This document shows positions 6,658 to 14,632 of a stretch of DNA of 64,000 nucleotides, piece by piece. How positions within the stretch are numbered: the stretch's first letter is position 1; each line of letters starts with the position of its first letter. Origin of the DNA: Hahella sp050299855 (lineage in GTDB: Bacteria > Pseudomonadota > Gammaproteobacteria > Pseudomonadales > Oleiphilaceae); the NCBI GenBank assembly GCA_050299855.1, contig JBNKWQ010000007.1, positions 186,001 to 250,000 of the forward strand, in the 5' to 3' direction. The notes beneath the pieces are model-generated. The model had not been told where the DNA came from. It was given only the letters and a program-made list of their open reading frames with translations, and ran no database searches. Position numbers and translations under genes: made by a program.

Positions 6658-8118
6658 ATGAATACAACCTTTAAACAAAGCATGATCGCAAGCGCCGTGG
6701 GTGCTGCCGTATTAATTTCCGCAATGCAGGTGCAGGCTTCCAGCCACAGGGAAGCTCCCTTCATCACCGAAATGCCCAAAGTCGACGGCACTGACTTCTA
6801 CATGTTCAGGAGTTATGAGCCGGGCAGAGAGGATACGGTGACCATACTGGCCAACTATATGCCGCTGCAGGATGCCTATGGCGGCCCCAATTATTTCGAT
6901 ATGAAAGACGAGGCGTTGTACCAGATTCATATTGACCAGAACGGCGATGGAATCGAAGACCTGACCTTCAGCTTTGAATTTGCCTCCATTCTTGCAGACC
7001 TCAAAGTGGATGTGAACGGTACGCAAGTCTCGGTGCCGCTTAAAAATATTGGTGGCATAGGTCCGGGTGTGGATGACACAACCGCAGTGAACGTACGCCA
7101 GACCTACAGTGTTGAAATGATACAGGGTGACCGCCGCACCGGTTCCCGTATGAACCTGACCAATGTGGCGAACGGCAGCAGCAGTTTCAGCAAGCCTGTC
7201 GATAATATCGGTTCCAAGTCCATTCCAGACTATGCCAGCTACGCACAGAACCACATCTACGATGTCGCTATTCCAGGTTGCGACAATGGCCGGATTTTCG
7301 CCGGCCAGCGGCAGGATGGCTTTGCCGTCAATCTGGGTGAGATATTTGATCTGGTGAACCTTAATCCACTTGGTGCCGAAGATGGCGAGAGTAATATCAT
7401 CGCGGATAAAAATGTCACCACGATGGCGCTGGAAGTGCCGATCTCTTGCCTGACTAAAGGTGAGGAGCCTGTCATTGGTGCCTGGACCACAGCGAGTATC
7501 CGCCAGGCCTCGGTCATCAATCCTTCTCCTAAATCCACCAATGGTAAAGGTGCGGTTATTGAAGGTGGACCCTGGGCTCAGGTTTCCCGCCTCGGCATGC
7601 CTTTGGTCAACGAAGTGGTTATCGGACTGAAGGACAAGGATCGCTTTAACTCCAGTGAGCCCAAGGATGATGCCCAGTTTTTGGATTATGTGACTAACCC
7701 GACCTTGCCTGAGCTGCTGGAAATCCTGTTTCCCGGCACCGCTGTGGCACCGGAACTTTTCCCCAGAACCGACCTTATCGCTGCATTTCTCACCGGCGTT
7801 GACGGACTCAATCAGCCGGCGGCGGTTCAGGCTTCCGAGATGTTGCGCCTGAATACCGAAATAGCCCCTACGGCGAGAGACCTGCAGGAAAATCTCGGTG
7901 TACTCGAGGGTGACTTGGCCGGCTTTCCCAATGGGCGCAGGCCTGGGGATGATGTCGTGGATATTGCTTTGCGTGTGGTCATGGGAGCCCTAATTGCTGA
8001 TCCCGTCATTGCGCCCAACAATAATGCACCCTTAACCGATGGTGCCACTGTAGACGCGGCTGATTTCCCTGCCGCTTTCCCCTACCTGAATCTGCCTCTT
8101 CCGGGTGCGGATAGCTGA
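6658..8118 (+). CDS. DUF4331 domain secreted protein
   Basis: A 486-residue protein with a clear Sec signal peptide (residues 1 to about 27, cleavage after VQA) followed by SSHREAP, the hallmark start of mature DUF4331 proteins. VDGTDFYMFRSY follows directly. A DxNxDGxxD motif, D93-Q-N-G-D97-G-I-E-D101, suggests calcium binding. The molecular function of DUF4331 is not established. It heads an apparent operon with a small lipoprotein, a TPR protein and a HupE/UreJ-like protein, opposite an ECF sigma/anti-sigma pair. A purine-rich stretch before the ATG serves as the ribosome site. Confidence 0.9.
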   Translation: MNTTFKQSMIASAVGAAVLISAMQVQASSHREAPFITEMPKVDGTDFYMFRSYEPGREDTVTILANYMPLQDAYGGPNYFDMKDEALYQIHIDQNGDGIEDLTFSFEFASILADLKVDVNGTQVSVPLKNIGGIGPGVDDTTAVNVRQTYSVEMIQGDRRTGSRMNLTNVANGSSSFSKPVDNIGSKSIPDYASYAQNHIYDVAIPGCDNGRIFAGQRQDGFAVNLGEIFDLVNLNPLGAEDGESNIIADKNVTTMALEVPISCLTKGEEPVIGAWTTASIRQASVINPSPKSTNGKGAVIEGGPWAQVSRLGMPLVNEVVIGLKDKDRFNSSEPKDDAQFLDYVTNPTLPELLEILFPGTAVAPELFPRTDLIAAFLTGVDGLNQPAAVQASEMLRLNTEIAPTARDLQENLGVLEGDLAGFPNGRRPGDDVVDIALRVVMGALIADPVIAPNNNAPLTDGATVDAADFPAAFPYLNLPLPGADS

Positions 8119-8135
8119 GCTTGGAGGATAAGGAT

Positions 8136-8375
8136 ATGCGAATTAAATCATACACAAGGCTCCTATGCCTGCTCACAGTATCCATTGCCATCGCGGCTTG
8201 CGGGCACTCTAACGGGTCGGGTAAGGGTGGTAAAAAAACGCTTGAGTTCAGTGCTTTTGTCACCGACCTGATTCAAAACCAGACGTCTGACACAGCGGAG
8301 CCGGTTGCCGTAAATAATCGCAAGCTGAATTTTAGCGATGATGAAGGACAGTTCGATGAACTGCTGGATAACTGA
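8136..8375 (+). CDS. Small predicted lipoprotein
   Basis: A 79-residue protein. I chose the ATG at 8136, with GGAGG at 8123-8127 at good spacing, over the in-frame TTG at 8121. The N-terminus MRIKSYTRLLCLLTVSIAIA followed by A-C22 is a lipoprotein signal with lipobox IAAC. The rest is small and acidic (FSAFVTDLIQNQTSD and a DDEGQFDELLD tail). It starts 17 nt after the DUF4331 stop and overlaps the TPR gene by about 20 nt, so the three are probably translated from one message. I do not recognise a family. Confidence 0.7.
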   Translation: MRIKSYTRLLCLLTVSIAIAACGHSNGSGKGGKKTLEFSAFVTDLIQNQTSDTAEPVAVNNRKLNFSDDEGQFDELLDN

Positions 8376-9627
8376 AGTGCCAGGCAGCATTAACAGCTTT
8401 AGGGAAGGTCACTCCAGAGATGGATGTGAGCAATCCCTGAGCTGTCCCGAAGGAGCGCGTTTACCCGCGCTCTCTCGGGTAACTCCAGCCAAGGTGCTGT
8501 TATGCCTGTGCCTCATTCAACTCTCCCTGTTAACTCCCGTGCAGGCGGCACCCTATATTCCCAACGCAGAGGAAGTCGTCATGAGAGTGCCGGCTGCACT
8601 GATCGGGCTGCCGGAAGACTGGATGTCCGCTGCGACAGAGAGTCCTCAGCAGGCCGCTGGCTACGCCGGGCAATGGATCGAAGCCGCCCGTAAGACTTCC
8701 AATCCCCGCTATTTCGCCTATGCCAGGAGCAGTCTGAAAGTCTGGTGGGATGCAGAAGACGTTCCAGCCGAGGTGTTACTGATCAGGGCTGATCTCAAAC
8801 AACATGCCCATGACTTTGATGGTGCGCTGGCAGACCTAGCCGACTATCAGCGATATTACCCGGGGAATACTCCGGGCTATATCCAGAGCTATGACATGAT
8901 GGCGCACATTTATATGGCGCAGGGATTTTATCAGCAGGCGAAGCGGGTTTGCGGACAACTGCTGATCCTGGCTCCTGAGATGGCTTCTCTCTGTTTTGCG
9001 AGGGCGTCGGGCTATACCGGCCAAGCGGATCAGACACGTAGATTTATCAGCCGGCTGCAGACTGATGGAGACAATACCGCGTTAAAGATAGAAGCATATC
9101 TGACACTGGCAGAAGCGGCGCAGTTGTCCGGTGATCTGCAGGAGGCTGAAAAATACTACCGACAGGTGTTGCGGCTTAACCCCAGCCATGCCTATGCCCT
9201 GATTTCATTAGGGTGGCTACTGATTGAGTCGCAGCAGTTTGCTCAGCTGCTGGCCAATGTTCCTGAAAATCATCCTTCACCCGGCATAAGAGTATTGCGT
9301 GTTATTGCTCTGAAGAGACTGGGCTCCGGGGATTATCCTGATCAGTTGGCCGCCCTGGAATCGCTCTTTGCCAGCCAGCCTCAAAGTCAGAAAGGCCGTG
9401 ACTTCGGACGCTATCTGCTGGATCTGCGCGGCCAGCCGGAACAGGCCTGCAAAGTCGCCAACGATAACTGGCAGAAACAGAAGGAACCTGCGGATCTGCA
9501 TCTGGTCGTAGACTGCGCCGTGCAGACCGGCAATCAGGAGTTACTCTGGTCCATGCAATCCTGGGTAGCGCAAAGCGGCCTGGTGGATCAACAGTTAAAC
9601 CGCAAATTAAACAGGTACTCCCAATGA
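8356..9627 (+). CDS. Secreted TPR-repeat protein
   Basis: A 423-residue protein with several tetratricopeptide-like helix pairs; the clearest is LTLAEAAQLSGDLQEAEKYY followed by RQVLRLNPSHAYALISLGWL, and an earlier one is at DFDGALADLADYQRYYPG. I chose the ATG at 8356 because AAGGA lies 7 nt upstream. The hydrophobic export segment (VLLCLCLIQLSLLTPVQA) then comes only after about 45 residues, which is long for a signal peptide, but no better in-frame start exists. TPR proteins are scaffolds, so this one likely bridges the exported parts of the cluster. Its stop overlaps the next start (ATGA). Confidence 0.75.
   Translation: MNCWITEVPGSINSFREGHSRDGCEQSLSCPEGARLPALSRVTPAKVLLCLCLIQLSLLTPVQAAPYIPNAEEVVMRVPAALIGLPEDWMSAATESPQQAAGYAGQWIEAARKTSNPRYFAYARSSLKVWWDAEDVPAEVLLIRADLKQHAHDFDGALADLADYQRYYPGNTPGYIQSYDMMAHIYMAQGFYQQAKRVCGQLLILAPEMASLCFARASGYTGQADQTRRFISRLQTDGDNTALKIEAYLTLAEAAQLSGDLQEAEKYYRQVLRLNPSHAYALISLGWLLIESQQFAQLLANVPENHPSPGIRVLRVIALKRLGSGDYPDQLAALESLFASQPQSQKGRDFGRYLLDLRGQPEQACKVANDNWQKQKEPADLHLVVDCAVQTGNQELLWSMQSWVAQSGLVDQQLNRKLNRYSQ
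8446..8479 (+). other. Strong hairpin near the 5' end of the TPR gene
   Basis: CCCGA (8446-8450) pairs with TCGGG (8475-8479), and inside it GAGCGCG (8453-8459) pairs with CGCGCTC (8466-8472). The structure falls in the unusual N-terminal extension ahead of the signal peptide. It may mean this stretch acts as an intercistronic RNA structure rather than only as coding sequence. There is no U-run after it, so simple termination is unlikely. Confidence 0.45.
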
Positions 9628-10910
9628 ACGAGGTCTTTCTGACGTCCGTAATCGGACATATTCCGGCGATACTGAGGTCTGCAGACTTTTTTTTCTGCCG
9701 TTTGCTTTTACCACTGTTGTTTATCGTCAGTTGCAGCAGTGCGGTCCAGGCGCATCAATCCAATGAGGCTTATATTGAGCTCTCAGCAACAAAAAGCGAG
9801 GAAGGCATAAATGCGGTTTGGCTGGTATCGATGCTTGACCTCAATGCGGTGTTGAATCTGGATTCTAGTCAGGACGGTAATATCAGCTGGGGAGAGCTGA
9901 CTCAACACAACGATGCCATACAGCAGTATTTGCTGGAACATATACAGGTCTCCGGTGAGGAAGGCCGTTGTGAACTTTACCCCGCCACGATGATGATGGA
10001 CCAGCGTAACGGTGTTCACTATGTCTATCTGCCCTTTGAAATTGCCTGCCGGCCACCCTTTAAACTGCGCTACTCAGCCATGTTCTCGGCTGATAAGGGT
10101 CACCGTGTATTAGTGACATACCAACTCCCGGCAGAAGCTGGTTTATTGGCTCAATCAAAATCGGAGGAAACTTCAGCATCGACAGAAGTCGGTGTTATCA
10201 CGGCCACTGAACCCGAAGTGAGTATCCAGGGCACTGCCGATATCTGGGAGGCAGTAGCCGTCTTCTTTGTGGAGGGGGTGACCCATATCCTGATCGGGTA
10301 TGACCACATTCTCTTCCTGATGGCCTTGATCATTCCCGGAGTGATTTCGCTGACGCTTAAGCACCGGGCCAAAACACAACATGGGCAAAGATCGGAATTG
10401 ATGGCGCTGGTGAAGACTGTAACGGCATTTACGCTAGCGCACTCCATTACCCTGTTTATTGCTGCCCAGCATTGGCTGAGTTTGCCTCCCACTCTAATTG
10501 AAATGGCAATTGCGCTGACTGTCGTGATAGCCGGAATAAATTTGCTGGCTAACTTTTTTGATGAGGGCTGTTGGCCTCTGGCATTCGCTTTTGGGCTGAT
10601 TCACGGCTTCGGCTTTGCCAACGTTCTGGCCGAGATGCAGATTCCCCAGCAAGATTTTCTGGCGAGCCTGCTAGCCTTCAATCTAGGCGTTGAAGCGGGA
10701 CAGCTTGTCATACTGGGTTTCGTCATGCTGCTGTTTGCCGGATACGGAAAAATGCGGCTGACTGCCGGGGAAACTGTCACCAGTATTGAACGGTTATCAG
10801 GAAGCTATGGCCTGCTGCAAATGAGTGCCGGTGTTTGTGTGGTCGCAATCGGCAGTGTATGGACCATCGTCAGGGGTTATGAATGGGTAATCTCATATAC
10901 AATTGCTTGA
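9624..10910 (+). CDS. HupE/UreJ-2-like membrane protein with EF-hand motif
   Basis: A 428-residue protein of the HupE/UreJ_2 type. After a long N-terminal segment with a hydrophobic export signal (ending near SSAVQA) comes a periplasmic domain of about 170 residues. This contains a textbook EF-hand loop, D80-S-S-Q-D84-G-N-I-S-W-G-E91. The C-terminal half has about six or seven membrane helices and the family motif VEGVTHILIGYDHILFL, later LIHGFGFAN. HupE and UreJ relatives move nickel or cobalt; members of this subgroup are uncharacterised, so the substrate is unknown. It overlaps the TPR stop by 4 nt and ends the operon. Confidence 0.85.
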   Translation: MNEVFLTSVIGHIPAILRSADFFFCRLLLPLLFIVSCSSAVQAHQSNEAYIELSATKSEEGINAVWLVSMLDLNAVLNLDSSQDGNISWGELTQHNDAIQQYLLEHIQVSGEEGRCELYPATMMMDQRNGVHYVYLPFEIACRPPFKLRYSAMFSADKGHRVLVTYQLPAEAGLLAQSKSEETSASTEVGVITATEPEVSIQGTADIWEAVAVFFVEGVTHILIGYDHILFLMALIIPGVISLTLKHRAKTQHGQRSELMALVKTVTAFTLAHSITLFIAAQHWLSLPPTLIEMAIALTVVIAGINLLANFFDEGCWPLAFAFGLIHGFGFANVLAEMQIPQQDFLASLLAFNLGVEAGQLVILGFVMLLFAGYGKMRLTAGETVTSIERLSGSYGLLQMSAGVCVVAIGSVWTIVRGYEWVISYTIA

Positions 10911-11189
10911 GGTTATCCCTAAAGGATAGCATCAACATTTTCTGATAGTAGGATGATGTAGATTGCCATAGGTTGAGGAATTGCGGAGTCGGGTGTAGTG
11001 AAAATTTCTCTGCGTATGAAAAAAAAGTAAAGAGTTTCCGATTACGGATATCCTGGCGCGAAAATTGGCCGGGATCAGGTTATGATTTGGAATTTGGCCA
11101 GGTGGGAACTTCAAAGAGTTAGCCGGGTCTTCGAAAAATAGCAGGCTATATCTGACTTGTTTTTCCATTGAGTCAGAACAGGGAAGCGA

Positions 11190-12299
11190 ATGAATAGGCA
11201 ATTATCAGTTTACTTGGACTTACTACGGTTTTTAGCAGCATTGCTAGTGTTTATTTCACATGCATCTGGATTTACAGGCGGTATCTTATGGCAGTTAGGA
11301 GGGCTTGCACACGAAGCAGTTGTATTTTTCTTTATATTATCTGGCTTTGTAATCGCCTATGTTGTATTCGAAAAACAAGAAAGCGCATTTGAATATTCGG
11401 TCAACAGGATGGCGCGAATATACTCTGTCGCTCTGCCTGCATTGATTATCACGGTAGTCCTTTTTTATATTAGCCAAAATATCAATGGTGAAGTATACAC
11501 GGCGATTACTGATCGTTTGTCTAATCCAATAAGGATGCTTTTTTCTGCGCTGTTTTTTCTAAATCAAAGTTGGGTCGATACCACCGTCTTTTCAAACTTA
11601 CCCTATTGGTCGCTCAGTTACGAAGTCCTCTACTATATATTCTTTGGTGTGCTCCTTTTTGTTAAAGGGAAGAAAAAGTTTTTGTTGGCAATACTGGTTA
11701 TGATCATTATGGGACCCAGCATACTTCTCTATCTGCCTATTTGGTTAATGGGAGTGGCGTGCTTCATTGCCATTAACAGGACCACACTTTCACGGCTTTC
11801 ATCTTGGTTATTGTATATCGTATCGGTTTTGGGAGTTGCAGTATTTTCTATTGGGTTTATTCAAGAGGACATAAATGGTGGAGTGAGGGATATACTGGGC
11901 AATAGTGTATATGAATGGCTGCTGCCACCTGCCAATAAATTTGTTAATGACTATGTACTGGCTATATTTATAACAATGCACATATTTGCCAGCTATCATT
12001 TGGGTGAACGATATACAATAATCAATAAGTTCTTGGAAGTTAGAATAAGAAGTTTATCATCGCATACATTTTCTCTATACCTCTATCACATGCCTATTTT
12101 GTATTTCATGCTTTCGTTGGCACACTATCGGACTCAACCAGTAATGAACTTTATTCTTAGTTGGATAATAGTACCTGTGCTTATATGGAAGATAAGCTCC
12201 TTTACGGAGAACAGGAAAGTATACTACCAGAAATATTTTGCCAAAATTATCAATAGCACGATTGGAAAAGCCAGACGTTTTGCTAATCAAAGTCACTAG
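11190..12299 (+). CDS. Acyltransferase 3 family membrane protein (OafA/YrhL-like)
   Basis: A 369-residue integral membrane protein of the acyltransferase-3 family. These enzymes O-acylate cell-surface sugars such as O-antigen or exopolysaccharide. The N-terminus shows the family pattern LDLLRFLAALLVFISHASGF with the conserved His, followed by AVVFFFILSGFVIAYVVFE. About ten hydrophobic helices follow, and YWSLSYEVLYYIFFG is present. GGGAAG precedes the ATG at 11190. The gene is clearly richer in A+T than its neighbours, as is the next one, suggesting acquisition from elsewhere. Its substrate cannot be told from sequence. Confidence 0.88.
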   Translation: MNRQLSVYLDLLRFLAALLVFISHASGFTGGILWQLGGLAHEAVVFFFILSGFVIAYVVFEKQESAFEYSVNRMARIYSVALPALIITVVLFYISQNINGEVYTAITDRLSNPIRMLFSALFFLNQSWVDTTVFSNLPYWSLSYEVLYYIFFGVLLFVKGKKKFLLAILVMIIMGPSILLYLPIWLMGVACFIAINRTTLSRLSSWLLYIVSVLGVAVFSIGFIQEDINGGVRDILGNSVYEWLLPPANKFVNDYVLAIFITMHIFASYHLGERYTIINKFLEVRIRSLSSHTFSLYLYHMPILYFMLSLAHYRTQPVMNFILSWIIVPVLIWKISSFTENRKVYYQKYFAKIINSTIGKARRFANQSH

Positions 12300-12425
12300 T
12301 TTGTGACAGTTCACTTTCAAAATTCGTTATGAAATTTAGACTGATTTAAATGCTCCCCAAGACCTTCCCACATAAGTGGCTTTTGCTCTGAGGTGTTGGC
12401 TTTTAAAAAATGATATGAGACTGAT

Positions 12426-12956
12426 ATGAGAGAATTAATATTCCTGACCCTGGCAAACAACCTTCCTAGAATTGGTGTCAGTGACAAGCTGAGATATATA
12501 TTTCTCAGATGGGCTGGTATAAAAATTAGTGGGAGGTGCAACCTCTGGGGTCCTTTCACAATCCGCCCGCTAGGAGGCGCTAAAAATATTGAAATTGGAG
12601 AAGGGACTTTTATCAACTCTGACGTGCGATTTGGTGTGCCGAAAGATAAGGTTTCTATAGGTCGGAACGTCCAAATCGGGCCGCGTGTCATGTTCGAAAC
12701 CGTCAATCACGGCTTAGTATACGAGCCAAATAAGGGGCGAGGCGGATGGACGCAACCGATTTCAATCGAAGACGAGGTGTGGATTGGTGCCGGGGTCATT
12801 ATTACTCAAGGCGTGACAGTGGGACGAGGCGCTGTCATCGCCGCAGGAGCAGTGGTTAACAAAGATGTTGCTCCTAACACTATCGTAGGTGGAGTTCCTG
12901 CGAAGTTTATCCGTAACACTGTTGAGGGTGTGCCGCTAGTTGCGGTGGGCAGCTGA
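12426..12956 (+). CDS. Left-handed beta-helix acyltransferase (hexapeptide repeat, WbbJ-like)
   Basis: A 176-residue protein of the hexapeptide-repeat O-acetyltransferase group. Repeats of the [LIV]-G-x4 type run from about residue 55 to 160 (IEIGEGTFINSDVRFG, VSIGRNVQIGPRVMFE, DEVWIGAGVIITQGVTVGRG, AVIAAGAVVNKDV). NHGL supplies the catalytic His, and the coil ends with GGVPAKFIR. Such enzymes acetylate sugars during polysaccharide or LPS synthesis. It follows the acyltransferase-3 gene on the same strand after about 125 bp of AT-rich spacer. Confidence 0.88.
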   Translation: MRELIFLTLANNLPRIGVSDKLRYIFLRWAGIKISGRCNLWGPFTIRPLGGAKNIEIGEGTFINSDVRFGVPKDKVSIGRNVQIGPRVMFETVNHGLVYEPNKGRGGWTQPISIEDEVWIGAGVIITQGVTVGRGAVIAAGAVVNKDVAPNTIVGGVPAKFIRNTVEGVPLVAVGS

Positions 12957-12981
12957 AGAAGGGGAAAGATTAACGTGGAAT

Positions 12982-13192
12982 ATGAACTTCGCCTTTAGAA
13001 TCGGGTCTTGGTGTTTTGGTTGCGGTGACGGCTTTCAGCTTTTGGATGACAATGCTAGTGGATTGTTTTGCCTCTAAATCTATTCAAAATCGACTAGCCT
13101 GGGGGCTCAGTTTGATATTCTTTTCTTGGGTTGCTGCCATTCTATACTTCTTTAAAGTTTATTTAGTCGCCCCTGAAAAAAACCATTCATAA
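12982..13192 (+). pseudogene. Small PLDc_N-like membrane protein, apparently frameshifted
   Basis: A frame ending at TAA 13190-13192 encodes FWMTMLVDCFASKS, then RLAWGLSLIFFSWVAAILYF. This is close to the two-helix PLDc_N domain pattern (helix, D-C, loop, 'W.L....P..GA..YF'). It has no ATG; its best start is a TTG at 13016. An ATG at 12982 with a purine-rich site upstream begins in another frame (MNFAFRIGS) and would join it after a one-base change near 13005. I read this as a recently frameshifted small gene, or one using TTG. PLDc_N-only proteins have no assigned function. Confidence 0.4.
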
Positions 13193-13261
13193 AATCGACA
13201 ATCTTGATCGCCATCCTATAAAGTCCGTATAAATCAACGGTCTTTTATTCTCGTCTACGGC

Positions 13262-13658
13262 TTGAATGCCTTACCCGTTATTTTCATCGCCGGTTTGAGA
13301 AGTGATGATCCGGTCAGCCGTGCCAGGTCGCCCAGCAACTGGGCAAAGCCTGCCGCGAGGTCGGTTTTTTCTACGTGGATCATGGAATTTCCCAGGACAT
13401 AAGAGCGCGCGCGTTCGCTGACGCCGAACGGATGTTTGCTCTGCAGCCGGGGTGGATATGAAAGAAGCGTTTAATATTGGCGTGGATCTGCCGGACGGGC
13501 ATCCTGATGTGTTAGCCGGTAAGCCCTTTCGTGGGGTAAATTTCTGGCCGGATATACCCGGCTGGAGGATCCGAATGTTGGAATACTTTCACACTTGTCT
13601 GGACCTGTGTCGACTATCTCGCTATGAGGCTCGATGCTACCTATGGTTTTCGCGGTGA
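13262..13658 (+). pseudogene. Decayed isopenicillin N synthase-like dioxygenase
   Basis: Three frames together give pieces of one 2OG-Fe(II)/IPNS-family protein. Frame one has LPVIFIAGLRSDDPVSRAR, the next has QQLGKACREVGFFYVDHGIS then RAFADAERMFALQPG, and the third (from about 13458) has MKEAFNIGVDLPDGHPDVLA then FRGVNFWPDIPGW. The order matches the family, but about 25-30 residues are missing between the second and third pieces, and the whole catalytic half (the HxD...H iron site) is absent. This is a dead gene, next to the AT-rich acyltransferase patch. Confidence 0.75.
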
Positions 13659-13776
13659 AACAGCCGACGTCACAGAACATTTCCAAGGTTTGTTTCAGAC
13701 AGGCGTGACATTGAGCTCAGGGCTGGGCGGGAGTATGGTGGTCTGGCAGTCATTGTTACCTTCGGGTAAGGAGTAG
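13624..13776 (+). pseudogene. Unrecognised short ORF after the dioxygenase remnant
   Basis: A 50-residue frame from ATG 13624 to TAG 13774-13776, open further upstream in the same frame, with the sequence LDATYGFRGETADVTEHF and GLGGSMVVWQSLLPSG. It does not match the dioxygenase family. It ends 8 nt before the haloacid dehalogenase start, so it may be the C-terminal remnant of a deleted neighbouring gene. Nothing can be said about function, and it may not be coding. Confidence 0.2.
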
Positions 13777-13784
13777 GAGCCTTC

Positions 13785-14453
13785 ATGACGACACTGGCAT
13801 TTGATGTATACGGCACCCTGATCAACACGCACGGGGTGGTTATTGCGCTACAGGAACATGCAGGTGATCGGGCGCAGGCATTTTCCCAGTTGTGGCGTGA
13901 TAAACAGTTGGAATATTCTTTTCGCCGGGGATTGATGCAGCACTATGCCCCTTTCTCTGTCTGTACTGCCGAGGCTCTTGACTACGCCGCGCAGGCCTTT
14001 GAAATATCGTTATCGGCTGTGCAAAAGCAATCCTTGCTGGCGATCTATCGGCAATTGCCTGCTTTTGAAGATGCAGAGCCCGGGCTGGAAAAAATGCGTC
14101 AGCTTGGGCTGCGAAGTTTCGCTTTTTCCAACGGGGAGGCCGAAGTGGTAGAAGCACTTTTGCAGCATAGTGGCCTAAGGGAATGGCTGGACGGTGTGGT
14201 CAGTGCCGATGACCAGCGATCCTTCAAACCCAATCCAGCGGTCTATACGCATTTCCTGCACACCTGCGGGAGTAGCGGCGCCGATACCTGGTTAATATCC
14301 AGCAATCCGTTCGACGTGATCGGCGCCCTGTCGTCGGGATTGCGCGCCGTTTGGGTAAGACGTTCACCGGAAGCGGTATTTGACCCCTGGGGGATAGAGC
14401 CAACGCATACTGTTAACTCGCTGCAGGATCTTGGGGCGATTTTTTCAGGCTAG
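13785..14453 (+). CDS. Haloacid dehalogenase, type II (HAD superfamily)
   Basis: A 222-residue cytoplasmic HAD hydrolase resembling (S)-2-haloacid dehalogenases. The nucleophile motif is FDVYGTL with Asp7. The second motif is FSNG, the Lys motif is FKPNPAVY, and SSNPFDVIGALSSGL sits where the family has its substrate-contacting 'SSN..D..GA' signature. The length matches the family. GGAGCCTTC ahead of the ATG provides the ribosome site. Real substrates of these enzymes in genomes are often unknown, so dehalogenation is a family-level expectation. Confidence 0.88.
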   Translation: MTTLAFDVYGTLINTHGVVIALQEHAGDRAQAFSQLWRDKQLEYSFRRGLMQHYAPFSVCTAEALDYAAQAFEISLSAVQKQSLLAIYRQLPAFEDAEPGLEKMRQLGLRSFAFSNGEAEVVEALLQHSGLREWLDGVVSADDQRSFKPNPAVYTHFLHTCGSSGADTWLISSNPFDVIGALSSGLRAVWVRRSPEAVFDPWGIEPTHTVNSLQDLGAIFSG

Positions 14454-14632
14454 GGTCCGGGTTTTTCTAAACTAAACGTAATCTGGCAGGGATGTTACCG
14501 GCAAACCGAAGGTTCTAAGCTCGACCCATAAAGATGACGGCTTTTTAAATACAATTCCCTGTCGTCAACGCTCTAACTGTATTGAATGGCCCAGCATCCA
14601 ATAATTAACCATTTTGTAGCAGGAAAGTGCCC

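Noticed and set aside
6419..6667. Minus-strand frame extending upstream of the sigma factor across the divergent promoter
   Set aside because: It overlaps the sigma start in another frame and occupies the regulatory gap; it has no motif.
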